Shown here one piece after another: positions 1 through 8,079 of a stretch of DNA of 64,000 nt. The notes beneath the pieces were generated by a model. It did no database searches, was not told the DNA's origin, and saw only the letters and a program-made list of their open reading frames with translations. The first letter of the stretch is position 1, and the number at the start of each line of letters is the position of its first letter. A program made the position numbers and the translations under genes. The stretch comes from Marinobacter salexigens (lineage in GTDB: Bacteria; Pseudomonadota; Gammaproteobacteria; Pseudomonadales; Oleiphilaceae): positions 124,001 to 188,000 of the forward strand of contig NZ_NIHC01000005.1 of assembly GCF_002806945.1 (NCBI RefSeq), in the 5' to 3' direction.

Positions 1-1332
1 TATCGGCGCGGTCACCTGCTCCATGGCCTTGGTGACGGCCTCCTTAATTGGCAGCCTTTCCTCGCGCAATATCCGGTCAACGTTTTCAACTACCACGATG
101 GCATCATCCACCACAATACCAATAGCCAATACAAGACCGAACAGAGTGATGGTGTTGACGGAAAACCCGATCACGGCCATCACCGCAAAGGTGCCAATCA
201 GCGATACCGGGATGGCAATACTTGGAATAAGCGTGGCGCGCCAATTTTGCAGAAAGAGAAACACCACCAGAATCACCAGCCCGACAGCCTGCATCAGTGT
301 GATAATCACTTCCCTGACCGACTGGCGAATGTACTCGGTAGAGTCAAATTCTATGGTGTGGGAAACGCCGTCAGGAAAGCCCTGTGCAAGCTCCTCAACG
401 GTTTCTTTTACACGTTCAGCCACGCCCAGAGCGTTGGCGTCGGAACGCTGATAAATCACGATAAACGCGGTTTCCTCATTGTTCATCAGCGCCGTTGAGG
501 TGTAAGATCGGGAGCCCAGCTCAACCCGACCGATATCATTCAGTCGTACAAAACCACCACCCGCTTTGGCGCGGATAATAGTTTGGGCGAACTCTTCAGG
601 ATCTGACAGGCGTTCATCGGTCTGGATGGTGTACACAAATTGTTGTCCATCCGGAATCGGTGCCTGTCCAAGCTGACCCGCTGCAACAATCTGGTTCTGC
701 TCGCGCAAGGCGGCCGCCACATCAGACACGGTCACCCGCAAAGAGGTCATTCGCTGCGGATCCAGCCAGATGCGCATGCTGAAGTCTTTTGCGCCCATAA
801 CTTCAGCAGAGGCCACACCCGGTACCCGCCCCAGCTCTTCAATAAGACTGGTGGACGCGTAGTTACTTAAAAATACCGCGTCCAGTTCAGGCCTGTCGGC
901 CAAGAGGTTGATACCCATCAGCATGTCACCCGACTGAGTGCTAACCGTGACTCCCTGACGGCGAACTTCTTCCGGTAAAAAAGGCTCAGCCAATGCAATC
1001 CGATTCTGCACATTTATTTGTGCAATGTCGGTGTCGGTACCGCTCTCGAACGTGAGTGTCATGGTGGCACTGCCGTTACTGGACGCGGTTGATTCAATAT
1101 AAATCAGATCTTCGACACCATTGAGCTGCTGCTCGATTGGTCGTACTACCGATTCTTCAACAATTTGCGGGTTAGCTCCGGGAAGCACCGCCGATACCCG
1201 AATGGTGGGTGGCGACATGTCCGGGTACATATTGACCGGCAGTTGCTGCAACGCAAGCAAACCTGCCAACGTGATGATAATAGAAATAACAAAGGCAAAA
1301 CGAGGGCGATGAATGAACACACTACTGATCAT
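1..1332 (-). CDS. RND multidrug efflux permease, 3' part outside window
   Basis: This is the inner-membrane proton-driven pump of a tripartite RND exporter (AcrB/MexB, HAE1 type). The minus-strand reading frame is open from an ATG at 1332 to the window edge (444 residues). It begins with a short cytoplasmic segment (MISSVFIHRPRFA), then TM1, then the porter domain with the QLPVNMYPDMSPPTI stretch typical of the family; near the edge is the TM2-TM4 region with the VVDDAIVVVENV motif. The start overlaps the stop of the upstream adaptor gene by one base (TAATG), so the two are translationally coupled. The C-terminal half and any outer-membrane channel gene lie outside the window. Substrate cannot be told. 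Confidence 0.93.
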   Translation of the reverse strand, partial: MISSVFIHRPRFAFVISIIITLAGLLALQQLPVNMYPDMSPPTIRVSAVLPGANPQIVEESVVRPIEQQLNGVEDLIYIESTASSNGSATMTLTFESGTDTDIAQINVQNRIALAEPFLPEEVRRQGVTVSTQSGDMLMGINLLADRPELDAVFLSNYASTSLIEELGRVPGVASAEVMGAKDFSMRIWLDPQRMTSLRVTVSDVAAALREQNQIVAAGQLGQAPIPDGQQFVYTIQTDERLSDPEEFAQTIIRAKAGGGFVRLNDIGRVELGSRSYTSTALMNNEETAFIVIYQRSDANALGVAERVKETVEELAQGFPDGVSHTIEFDSTEYIRQSVREVIITLMQAVGLVILVVFLFLQNWRATLIPSIAIPVSLIGTFAVMAVIGFSVNTITLFGLVLAIGIVVDDAIVVVENVDRILREERLPIKEAVTKAMEQVTAPI

Positions 1333-2528
1333 TAGCTAGCCCCATTATCGCTGGATTCGGCCTCGCTGAACACGCCGGTTTTCGGGTTGATCGCTTTGAT
1401 AATCGGCTTCACCTCTATCCCGGAGCGAACTTTCTGCAGGCCTTCTACGATGACTTGCTCACCGGCTTCCAAGCCACTTTCAATAGCCAGCATGGCCCCT
1501 AAACGGGCGCCCGTTTTAACGAAGCGCTGAACCACTTTGTTCTGATCATCTACAACCAGCACAAACTTGCCTTCGATGGTTTCCTGAATAGCCGCTTGCG
1601 GTACCAGTACCTGCGCTGCACCAGTGGCGCCTTCAATTTTCAGCGTTACGAACAGCCCCGGCAGCAATACCGCGTCAGAATTGGAAAATACCGCGCGCAT
1701 CGCAACAGTACCGGTTCGGGCATCGGTCTCCACATCGGTAAAGTTGAGTTGGCCATCCTGGTCGAAGCGCCCGCCGTCCGGCAAGGTCAGGGACAGCGAC
1801 AAGCCATTGGTAACGTCTTCATTTCTGCCTTGGGCGGCGCGGCGAAACGCAACGTAATCCGACTCATCCAACTGAAACTCCACGTATATCGGATCGGTAA
1901 CCAGCACGTCGGCGATAGCCCCGCTTGCTGGGCTAACAATGGCGCCCTCATCGTAATTCTGCCGGCCTATCCAGCCATCAAAAGGTGCCCTGATCACAGC
2001 GTAGTCAACATTGGTTTGTGCTATCTGAACAGCTGCCTCTGCAGTTTCCAAACGGCTCTGGGCCATGTTAAAGCGGTCTTTGAGCTTGTCGAGGTCGGCA
2101 TCCGACAAATAGCCTTTGCTGGCAACGTCCTCGCCTCGGGTGAGGTTTCTTCGCGCGGAGTCCAACTCTGCCCGCGCCGCAGTCAGCTCGGCTTTGGAGC
2201 GCTGCAAATCTGCTGCTACCCGGGTATCTTCAAGCTGGACCAACACCTGACCACGCTCTACCTTTGCCCCTTCAACGAACAAAATCTGTTTTATTTCTGC
2301 TTCGATGCGCGCGGTCAGGTCTGCTCTGGCGGAAGCGGCCGTCCGGGCCACAAAGTCACGGGACGGCCGCACTTCAGTGGCCTCCAGCTTCACTACGGAA
2401 ACGGGGACAGGTGGCGACGAAAGCGGCGCAGCAGGCTCAGAACAGCCTGTAACCATTAAAAGTGTACACACAGTCAACGAAACCCACAGGATGAGCCGTA
2501 GTGGAGAACTACACGAGAAGCTGAACAT
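1332..2528 (-). CDS. RND efflux periplasmic adaptor lipoprotein (MFP)
   Basis: The periplasmic adaptor subunit joins the RND pump to an outer-membrane channel. The protein (398 aa) starts with a lipoprotein signal peptide ending in LMVTGC, so Cys30 or so should be lipidated. It then shows the biotinyl-lipoyl half-motif (RIEAEIKQILFVEGAKVERGQ split by a coiled-coil hairpin, roughly residues 80-160), the second half (VIRAPFDGWIGR) and beta-barrel domains. I placed the start at 2528 because an AGGAA sits six bases upstream; an ATG 63 bases earlier would hide the signal peptide behind a polar extension. It is the first gene of the operon and overlaps the permease start by one base. Confidence 0.92.
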   Translation of the reverse strand: MFSFSCSSPLRLILWVSLTVCTLLMVTGCSEPAAPLSSPPVPVSVVKLEATEVRPSRDFVARTAASARADLTARIEAEIKQILFVEGAKVERGQVLVQLEDTRVAADLQRSKAELTAARAELDSARRNLTRGEDVASKGYLSDADLDKLKDRFNMAQSRLETAEAAVQIAQTNVDYAVIRAPFDGWIGRQNYDEGAIVSPASGAIADVLVTDPIYVEFQLDESDYVAFRRAAQGRNEDVTNGLSLSLTLPDGGRFDQDGQLNFTDVETDARTGTVAMRAVFSNSDAVLLPGLFVTLKIEGATGAAQVLVPQAAIQETIEGKFVLVVDDQNKVVQRFVKTGARLGAMLAIESGLEAGEQVIVEGLQKVRSGIEVKPIIKAINPKTGVFSEAESSDNGAS

Positions 2529-2708
2529 TTCTATTTCCTGTTTGATGGTGGGGCTGGACTGGGCTCTGTTATCTATATGGAAAGCCTGCACTTAGATTAA
2601 ACAATACTGCGGCCAATGGCCACGGATTCATACCAACCATCGAAACGACAGATGCGGAACCGCTGTAATAGCTTCTGTGGCCGCTTCAAGTGAACAAACC
2701 TGAAACAG

Positions 2709-2735
2709 AAAGGGCCACCTCAAGAGGCGACCCTT
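2709..2735 (-). terminator. Hairpin terminator after livM
   Basis: On the minus strand the stem AAAGGGTCGCCTC / GAGGTGGCCCTTT closes a TTGA loop, with one G-T type mismatch region, and is followed by CTGTTT. It lies 28 bases past the livM stop and would end the liv transcript. Confidence 0.65.
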
Positions 2736-2762
2736 TGCTTTTACTTCCCGGGGCTTTCCGTG

Positions 2763-3758
2763 CTACCCAATATTTTTCCTCACGAATTTCTGAACCTCGC
2801 CAACAATACCGCTACGGAAGGCCAGTACGGTGATTACAAAGATAGCCCCCAGAATCGGATCCACCCAATCTCTGAGCGGGCCCTGTCCAAGTTGGTACTC
2901 TATATTAACAACCAGGGTTGCGCCCAGTACCGGCCCCAGCAATGTTCCCATGCCGCCCACCAGCGTCATCAGAATGACTTCGCCTGACATATGCCAGTGC
3001 GCGTCGTTCAGAGAGGCCAGCTGGAACACCACTGATTTCATGGATCCGGCCAAGCCTGCAAGTGCAGCTGAGATTACAAATGCCAGAACCTTGTAGCGAT
3101 CAACTTTATAGCCCAAGGACACAGCACGGGGCTCGTTCTGTTTAATCGCCTTCAGTACATGGCCATATGGGCTGCTGACAATCCGCTGAATCAACAGGTA
3201 ACAGGCAAGAAATACTGCCAGCACGAAGTAATACATGTTGAGATTGTCTTCAAGGTTGATAAGGCCAAACAGCTCGCCCCTTGGCACGCCATGTAACCCG
3301 TCTTCGCCACCGGTAAAGGATGACTGAACAAAGAAGAAGAAGACCAGCTGCGCCAGAGCCAGGGTAACCATGGCAAAGTAGATGCCCTGGCGACGAATGG
3401 ACAGAAGTGCAAACCCCAACCCCAGCACTGTAGCCATTAGCGTTCCCGCGATAATACCCATCTCTGTGGTGAGTCCGCTGTAGTTGCTGAGCAGGTAACC
3501 CGTCGTATATCCGCCAGTGGCCAGAAAGGCCGCATGGCCGAACGACAGCAAGCCGGTGAAGCCGAACAACAGGTTGAAGGCTGCCGCAAAAAGCGCGAAG
3601 CAAAGAATTTTCATCAGGAACACTGGGTAAATTACAAACGGTGCCAGTAGCAGTAGCATCAACAAGATACCGTTCAGCACCAGCTTTCTGCGATCCTCAG
3701 CTTTTTGTTGCTTCAGAATCGTTTTCTGGATGGAGGATTGAATATCGATCTGGCTCAT
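2763..3758 (-). CDS. livM: Branched-chain amino acid-type ABC transporter permease (LivM)
   Basis: This 331-residue protein is the second membrane subunit of a high-affinity HAAT-family importer. It has an N-terminal polar region, about eight to nine hydrophobic segments and the family stretch FNLLFGFTGLLSFGHAAF near residues 60-77, followed by the EAA-like loop SPYGHVLKAIKQNEPRA around 220. It is the last gene of the operon livG-livF-binding protein-livH-livM, starting two bases after livH ends. HAAT systems take up Leu/Ile/Val, amides, urea or aromatic acids; the substrate here is not shown by the sequence. Confidence 0.93.
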   Translation of the reverse strand: MSQIDIQSSIQKTILKQQKAEDRRKLVLNGILLMLLLLAPFVIYPVFLMKILCFALFAAAFNLLFGFTGLLSFGHAAFLATGGYTTGYLLSNYSGLTTEMGIIAGTLMATVLGLGFALLSIRRQGIYFAMVTLALAQLVFFFFVQSSFTGGEDGLHGVPRGELFGLINLEDNLNMYYFVLAVFLACYLLIQRIVSSPYGHVLKAIKQNEPRAVSLGYKVDRYKVLAFVISAALAGLAGSMKSVVFQLASLNDAHWHMSGEVILMTLVGGMGTLLGPVLGATLVVNIEYQLGQGPLRDWVDPILGAIFVITVLAFRSGIVGEVQKFVRKNIG

Positions 3759-3760
3759 GA

Positions 3761-4648
3761 TTATGACTCCTTGCCGAACAGGCCATGGGGCCGGATCATC
3801 AGAACGATTACCATGACCAGGAAAATCACGGCAGATGAGGCAGGCGGGTAGAAAGTCTTGGTTAGCCCCTCCACCACACCCATGAGAATACCGGTAATAA
3901 TGGCCCCACCGATGGAACCCATGCCACCGATAACCACTACAGCAAACACCACAATAAGTATGTGAGAGCCCATTACGGGAGTTACTGAGTAAATGGGCGC
4001 GGCCAACACCCCGGCAAAAGCTGCCAGCATGACGCCAAACCCATAAGTAAGGCTCACCAATAAAGGTACATTGATACCGAAACCCTGCATTAGCTGTGAG
4101 TCTTCGGTGCCCGCGCGGAGGTATGCGCCCAGTTTGGTTTTTTCAACCATGAACCATGTGCCGAAGCACACAAGCAGGGCCGCTACGATAACCCACGCCC
4201 GGTAGTAAGGCATGAACATAAACCCAAGGTTTACGCCACCTTTAAACATATCCGGCATTGCATAACGAAGACCAGACACACCATAAATATTGGTTAGTAC
4301 ACCCTGCATTATCAGGGCGACGCCGAAGGTCAGCAGCAAGCTGTAAATATGATCCTGCCCGGCAATGCGGCGAAGAAGAAAATACTCTACAAACACCCCG
4401 ACAATGCCAACCAGAACAGGTGCCAGGAACAGGGCCACCCAGTAGTTCACATCAAGGGCGTCGAACATGATGACCGTGGCCATGGCACCCAGCATATACA
4501 TGGCACCATGGGCAAAGTTGATAATTTTGAGGAGGCCGAAAATAATGGCCAGCCCGAGACTCAGCAGCGCGTAAAAAGCACCGTTGATAATCCCGATCAG
4601 AAGCTGGCCAGAAAGCACCGCCATGGGCACGCCGAAAATCATGGACAT
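3761..4648 (-). CDS. livH: Branched-chain amino acid-type ABC transporter permease (LivH)
   Basis: LivH-type membrane subunit, 295 residues and of usual length. The stretch ALLSLGLAIIFGLLKIINFAHG (residues 27-48, interrupted here only for naming) is the family hallmark, with about eight hydrophobic helices following. It pairs with LivM to form the channel and receives energy from LivF/LivG. It is separated from the binding-protein gene by 113 bases that contain a strong hairpin at 4721-4748, which could lower expression of the two permeases relative to the binding protein. Confidence 0.93.
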   Translation of the reverse strand: MSMIFGVPMAVLSGQLLIGIINGAFYALLSLGLAIIFGLLKIINFAHGAMYMLGAMATVIMFDALDVNYWVALFLAPVLVGIVGVFVEYFLLRRIAGQDHIYSLLLTFGVALIMQGVLTNIYGVSGLRYAMPDMFKGGVNLGFMFMPYYRAWVIVAALLVCFGTWFMVEKTKLGAYLRAGTEDSQLMQGFGINVPLLVSLTYGFGVMLAAFAGVLAAPIYSVTPVMGSHILIVVFAVVVIGGMGSIGGAIITGILMGVVEGLTKTFYPPASSAVIFLVMVIVLMIRPHGLFGKES

Positions 4649-4720
4649 GTTGCTAACTCCAGAAGCAGCACAGACGTTGAGTCAGTTTTTATTGTTGCGT
4701 AATGCCTTGAGTAGTCTCTT

Positions 4721-4748
4721 GAGCTCCCCGGCAAACGCAGGGGAGCTC
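4721..4748 (-). terminator. Intercistronic hairpin between binding protein and livH
   Basis: A perfect nine-base inverted repeat, GAGCTCCCC ... GGGGAGCTC, with a ten-base loop. No T-run follows on the minus strand, so it is more likely an mRNA-stabilising or attenuating structure than a full terminator; the liv genes continue after it on the same strand. Confidence 0.55.
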
Positions 4749-4761
4749 ACTTGCCTACACC

Positions 4762-5976
4762 TTAATTGCTGCTAACCAGCTTGCACTTGCTGTCTGAGAG
4801 CGGGCGAAACGCTTCATCAGCCGGAATGGTGCGTAGGATTTTGTACAGGTCCCATTCGCTGTTCGACTCTTCCGGCGTTTTGACCTGCGCAAGGTACATA
4901 TCATGCACCATCCGACCATCTTCTCGGATGCGGCCATTCTTGGTGAACATGTCGTTGATGGGCGTATCCATCATCTGCTTGCGCACAGTTTGAGAATCAT
5001 CGGAACCTGTCGCTTCAATAGCATTCAGATACTGAATGGTGCTGGAGTAGATGCCCGCATGCACCATGGTTGGTCTTACGCCTGTTTCCTTCATGAAGCG
5101 GTCAGACCAGGCACGAGCTTCTTTGTCCTTATCCCAGTACCAGCCGGTAGTCAGCTGGATACCCTGAGCGGTTTCAGCACCCAGTGCGTGAACATCGGTC
5201 AGGAACAGCAGCAACGCCGCCAAGGTTTGGCCAGACTGCGTCAGGCCGAATTCCGAAGCGGTGGTAATCGCATTGGTGGTATCTGCTCCGGCGTTTGCCA
5301 GGGCGACAACATCAGCACCGGAAGCCTGTGCCTGCAGGATGAACGACGAAAAGTCAGGCGTTGGGAACGGATGGCGGATACTGTCCACAATTTCCCCGCC
5401 ATTGGATTCAACCATGCGAGTAACGTCTGATTCCAGTGAGTGCCCGAACGCGTAGTCGGCTGTCAGGATATACCAGCTTTTGCCACCTTCCTTGACGATC
5501 GCAGTAGGTGTACCAACAGACAATGGGTATGTGTCATATGTGTAGTGAATGTGGTTCGGCGTACAATGCTCGTTGGTAATACTGGATGCGGCAGAACCGT
5601 TGACCAGACCAAGCTTGTTATTCTCTTCGATAACCTTGGTTGCAGCGATGGTCACTGAGGATGCAACAAGACCAGCCACCATATCGACGTTATCGTTTTC
5701 CAGCCAACGGCGCACGGTGCTGGAAGCTACGTCCGGACTGTTACGGTCATCTGCGGTAACGATTTCGATTTTGGCACCTTTTACAGTACCCCCAAAATCA
5801 GCAACGGCCATTTCCAGAGCTGAAAGACCGTTCGGGCCTGCCAGATCGCGATAGGTACCAGACATATCAGCCAGATAGCCAATTTTTACGGTGTTGTTGC
5901 TGATTTCTGCTTGGGCGCCCCCCACCATCATGGCTGATGCAACGGCTGAGGTCAGAAGCTTTTTCATAATTGTCAT
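4762..5976 (-). CDS. Periplasmic substrate-binding protein of LivK/HAAT type
   Basis: Receptor of the liv-type importer (404 aa). It has a Sec signal peptide (MKKLLTSAVASAMMVGG, cleavage likely after GAQA) and a type I periplasmic-binding fold (Peripla_BP_6) beginning VKIGYLADMSGTY. The start at 5976 is favoured by CGGAG eight bases upstream; a second ATG three codons later is possible. This subfamily, with the GPNGLSALEMAVADFGG opening, resembles receptors linked to carboxylate or amide uptake as often as to amino acids. The neighbouring acyl-CoA synthetase and thioesterase suggest an organic acid, but that is inference. Confidence 0.9.
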   Translation of the reverse strand: MTIMKKLLTSAVASAMMVGGAQAEISNNTVKIGYLADMSGTYRDLAGPNGLSALEMAVADFGGTVKGAKIEIVTADDRNSPDVASSTVRRWLENDNVDMVAGLVASSVTIAATKVIEENNKLGLVNGSAASSITNEHCTPNHIHYTYDTYPLSVGTPTAIVKEGGKSWYILTADYAFGHSLESDVTRMVESNGGEIVDSIRHPFPTPDFSSFILQAQASGADVVALANAGADTTNAITTASEFGLTQSGQTLAALLLFLTDVHALGAETAQGIQLTTGWYWDKDKEARAWSDRFMKETGVRPTMVHAGIYSSTIQYLNAIEATGSDDSQTVRKQMMDTPINDMFTKNGRIREDGRMVHDMYLAQVKTPEESNSEWDLYKILRTIPADEAFRPLSDSKCKLVSSN

Positions 5977-6056
5977 TATTATATCTCCGCGACTGTTTTG
6001 TGTTGGTTCGGGTTATTGTTGCTATTGTTTTGCTTTAACACACACCCTATTCGGAT

Positions 6057-6782
6057 TCAGACACCCAAATAGCGATCCAGCACCGGCTGCTTTGCCTGCA
6101 GTTCGGCGGCACTGACTTCTTCCACAATTCGACCATGCTCAACCACGTAATGCCGGTCAGCCAAAGGCGCTGCAAAGTGGAAGTTCTGCTCTACCAGAAT
6201 GATAGTAAGCCCTTTGCTTTTCAGATCGACCAGAACCTCACCCAGTTTTTCAACAATAACCGGTGCCAGGCCTTCAGTAATTTCGTCCAACAAAAGCATG
6301 TTGGCACCAGTGCGCAGAATGCGCGCCAGTGCCAGCATCTGTTGCTCCCCGCCTGATAACTTGGTGCCCTGACTGAAGCGGCGTTCATAGAGATTGGGGA
6401 ACATGGTGTAAATTTCTTCCAGGCTCATGCCTCCACTGCGCACCACCGGCGGCAACGTAAGGTTTTCATGAACACTGAGGGACGCGAATATGCCCCGGTG
6501 CTCGGGGCAATAACCGACACCTAGCCTGGCAATATTGTGCGGGGCGCAAGACATGGTCTCTTCCCCGTTTATCATGATAGAACCAGTGCGACGGCCCACC
6601 ATGTTCATGATCGCTTTGAGTGTGGTGCTTCTCCCCGCACCATTACGGCCGAGCAGCGTGACTAACTCGCCACGGTTAACGACTAATTCGATACCGTGCA
6701 GAATATGAGATTCACCATAAAACGCATGCAGATTGGAAATTCGCAGCTGTTCGTATTTCTTTACCACATCCTTACTTATCAT
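6057..6782 (-). CDS. livF: ABC transporter ATPase LivF, Arg in Walker A
   Basis: ATP-hydrolysing subunit of the liv-type importer, 241 aa. The signature motif LSGGEQQ, Walker B (ANMLLLDEI) and switch His region (VEQNFHFA) are all present. Walker A reads GRNGAGRST: an AGA codon gives Arg where most ABC ATPases have Lys. The start overlaps the livG stop by four bases (ATGA coupling). A partner ATPase with a normal Walker A (LivG) is next door, so one site of the heterodimer keeps the canonical Lys. Confidence 0.93.
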   Translation of the reverse strand: MISKDVVKKYEQLRISNLHAFYGESHILHGIELVVNRGELVTLLGRNGAGRSTTLKAIMNMVGRRTGSIMINGEETMSCAPHNIARLGVGYCPEHRGIFASLSVHENLTLPPVVRSGGMSLEEIYTMFPNLYERRFSQGTKLSGGEQQMLALARILRTGANMLLLDEITEGLAPVIVEKLGEVLVDLKSKGLTIILVEQNFHFAAPLADRHYVVEHGRIVEEVSAAELQAKQPVLDRYLGV

Positions 6783-7573
6783 TGGGCGGTCTCCGCTTCG
6801 GCTTCCGCTCCCCGTTCACCACTGGAACCGGTTCCCATGTATACCTCGCGAACTCGGGGGTCTGCAGACACGGCCTCATAATCACCCTCGGTAAGCACTG
6901 AGCCCTGTGCCAACACCGTTATTCGATCACACAGTTTGGAAACGACACTCAAATTGTGCTCAACCATCAGAACAGTCCGCCCCTCAGCCGCCTTGCGCAC
7001 CAGCTCCACAACGCGATCAACATCTTCCGTTCCCATGCCCTGAGTCGGTTCATCAAGCAGCAGTATTTCCGGCTTCATAGCCAAAGTAGTTGCCAGCTCA
7101 AGAGCGCGTTTACGGCCATAGGCCAACTCAACCGTCATGGTGTTCGCAAATTCAGTCAGGCCAACAGATTCCAGAAGCTCCATGGCGCGCTCGTTAAGCC
7201 GGTTCAAAGAGGCACCAGACTTCCAGAAACTGAAAGAGCTACCTTCGAAGCTTTGTAGCGCAACACGGATATTTTCCAGGGCTGTCATGTGGGGAAACAC
7301 GGCGGAGATCTGAAACGAGCGAACCATGCCTCTACGGGCAATGGCCGCTGACTTCAAGGGTGTAATGTCTTCGCCTTTGAAGAGAATCTTTCCGCGTGTC
7401 GGAATCAGGAACTTGGTAAGCAGGTTGAACACAGTTGTTTTCCCCGCACCATTTGGGCCGATCAGAGCGTGAATTCGGCCTTTCTGAATCTTCAGATTCA
7501 CGTCGTCGACCGCAACAAAACCCTTGAACTCTTTTACAAGGTTTTGGGTCTCCAGTACGTACTGGTCACTCAT
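6779..7573 (-). CDS. livG: ABC transporter ATPase LivG
   Basis: ATPase subunit of 264 aa with Walker A GPNGAGKTT, a signature region ELAYGRKRALELATTLA (degenerate: AYGRKR replaces LSGGQ, as is common in LivG), Walker B PEILLLDEP and the switch region VEHN. It is the first gene of the liv operon. Its C-terminus carries an unusual run of Glu/Ala (GERGAEAEAETAQ). A 12-bp perfect palindrome at 7625-7658 sits about 50 bases upstream of the start and probably carries the operon's control. Confidence 0.92.
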   Translation of the reverse strand: MSDQYVLETQNLVKEFKGFVAVDDVNLKIQKGRIHALIGPNGAGKTTVFNLLTKFLIPTRGKILFKGEDITPLKSAAIARRGMVRSFQISAVFPHMTALENIRVALQSFEGSSFSFWKSGASLNRLNERAMELLESVGLTEFANTMTVELAYGRKRALELATTLAMKPEILLLDEPTQGMGTEDVDRVVELVRKAAEGRTVLMVEHNLSVVSKLCDRITVLAQGSVLTEGDYEAVSADPRVREVYMGTGSSGERGAEAEAETAQ

Positions 7574-7624
7574 GAGCCAATCTACCTTTTGTTATTGTTG
7601 TATGCTTATGCTTACTACCTACAG

Positions 7625-7658
7625 ATTAGATTGACGTTTACGTTGACGTCAATCTAAT
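7625..7658. promoter_or_regulatory. Perfect 12-bp palindrome upstream of livG, MerR/LiuR-like operator
   Basis: ATTAGATTGACG and its exact complement CGTCAATCTAAT are spaced by ten bases. The minus strand reads TTGACGT-N8-ACGTCAA, similar in form to sites of LiuR-type MerR regulators of acyl-CoA/amino acid catabolism (recalled consensus TTTACGT...ACGTAAA). It overlaps the last codons of the thioesterase gene and lies 52 bases ahead of livG. Symmetry is seen; the regulator is inferred. Confidence 0.6.
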
Positions 7659-8079
7659 TCTCATGTTTTTTTGGCGGTATCGAGTAGGTCATCGTTGAGT
7701 GGGCGACAGGCTCGTCTCCACCTTCGGAGTACACAAAAACCTCCCCCACCCCCATGGTCCGGCCCACTTTCAGCATGGTTGCTCTTGCCCAGATCGGCGT
7801 ATGAGCTGCCGGTTTGCGCAGAAAATTGATATTCAGATTGGTAGTTACTGCTAACGGCACCAGCCCAATTCTGCTCAACAACGCAGCATAGAGAGTGACG
7901 TCTGCCAACCCCATCATCACCGGCCCGGAAACAGTCCCTCCGGGCCTGAGGTGCCCGTCGTCAACATCCAGGCTCATCTCTGCCCAGCCATCACCGAGCT
8001 TCCTCAGGCTGCCGTAGGCGGCACCCTGGGGAAACTGCTCCTGAAGAAACCTGTCCAACTCCTCAAACGTAACTTTCAT
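7654..8079 (-). CDS. PaaI-family hotdog thioesterase
   Basis: A 141-residue hotdog-fold protein of the PaaI/YdiI thioesterase type, hydrolysing acyl-CoA or aryl-CoA. The core helix region RPGGTVSGPVMMGLADVTLYAAL (residues 44-66) carries the Asp in the place of the catalytic acid; the beta segment NINFLRKP follows as in the family. Its start overlaps the acyl-CoA synthetase stop by four bases, so the two are coupled: one makes a CoA thioester, the other may remove mis-charged or stalled products. Confidence 0.85.
   Translation of the reverse strand: MKVTFEELDRFLQEQFPQGAAYGSLRKLGDGWAEMSLDVDDGHLRPGGTVSGPVMMGLADVTLYAALLSRIGLVPLAVTTNLNINFLRKPAAHTPIWARATMLKVGRTMGVGEVFVYSEGGDEPVAHSTMTYSIPPKKHEN

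Noticed and set aside
1596-2459. 287-codon plus-strand frame opposite the RND adaptor
   Set aside because: The adaptor on the minus strand has signal peptide, lipobox and domain order; the opposite frame shows no family features.
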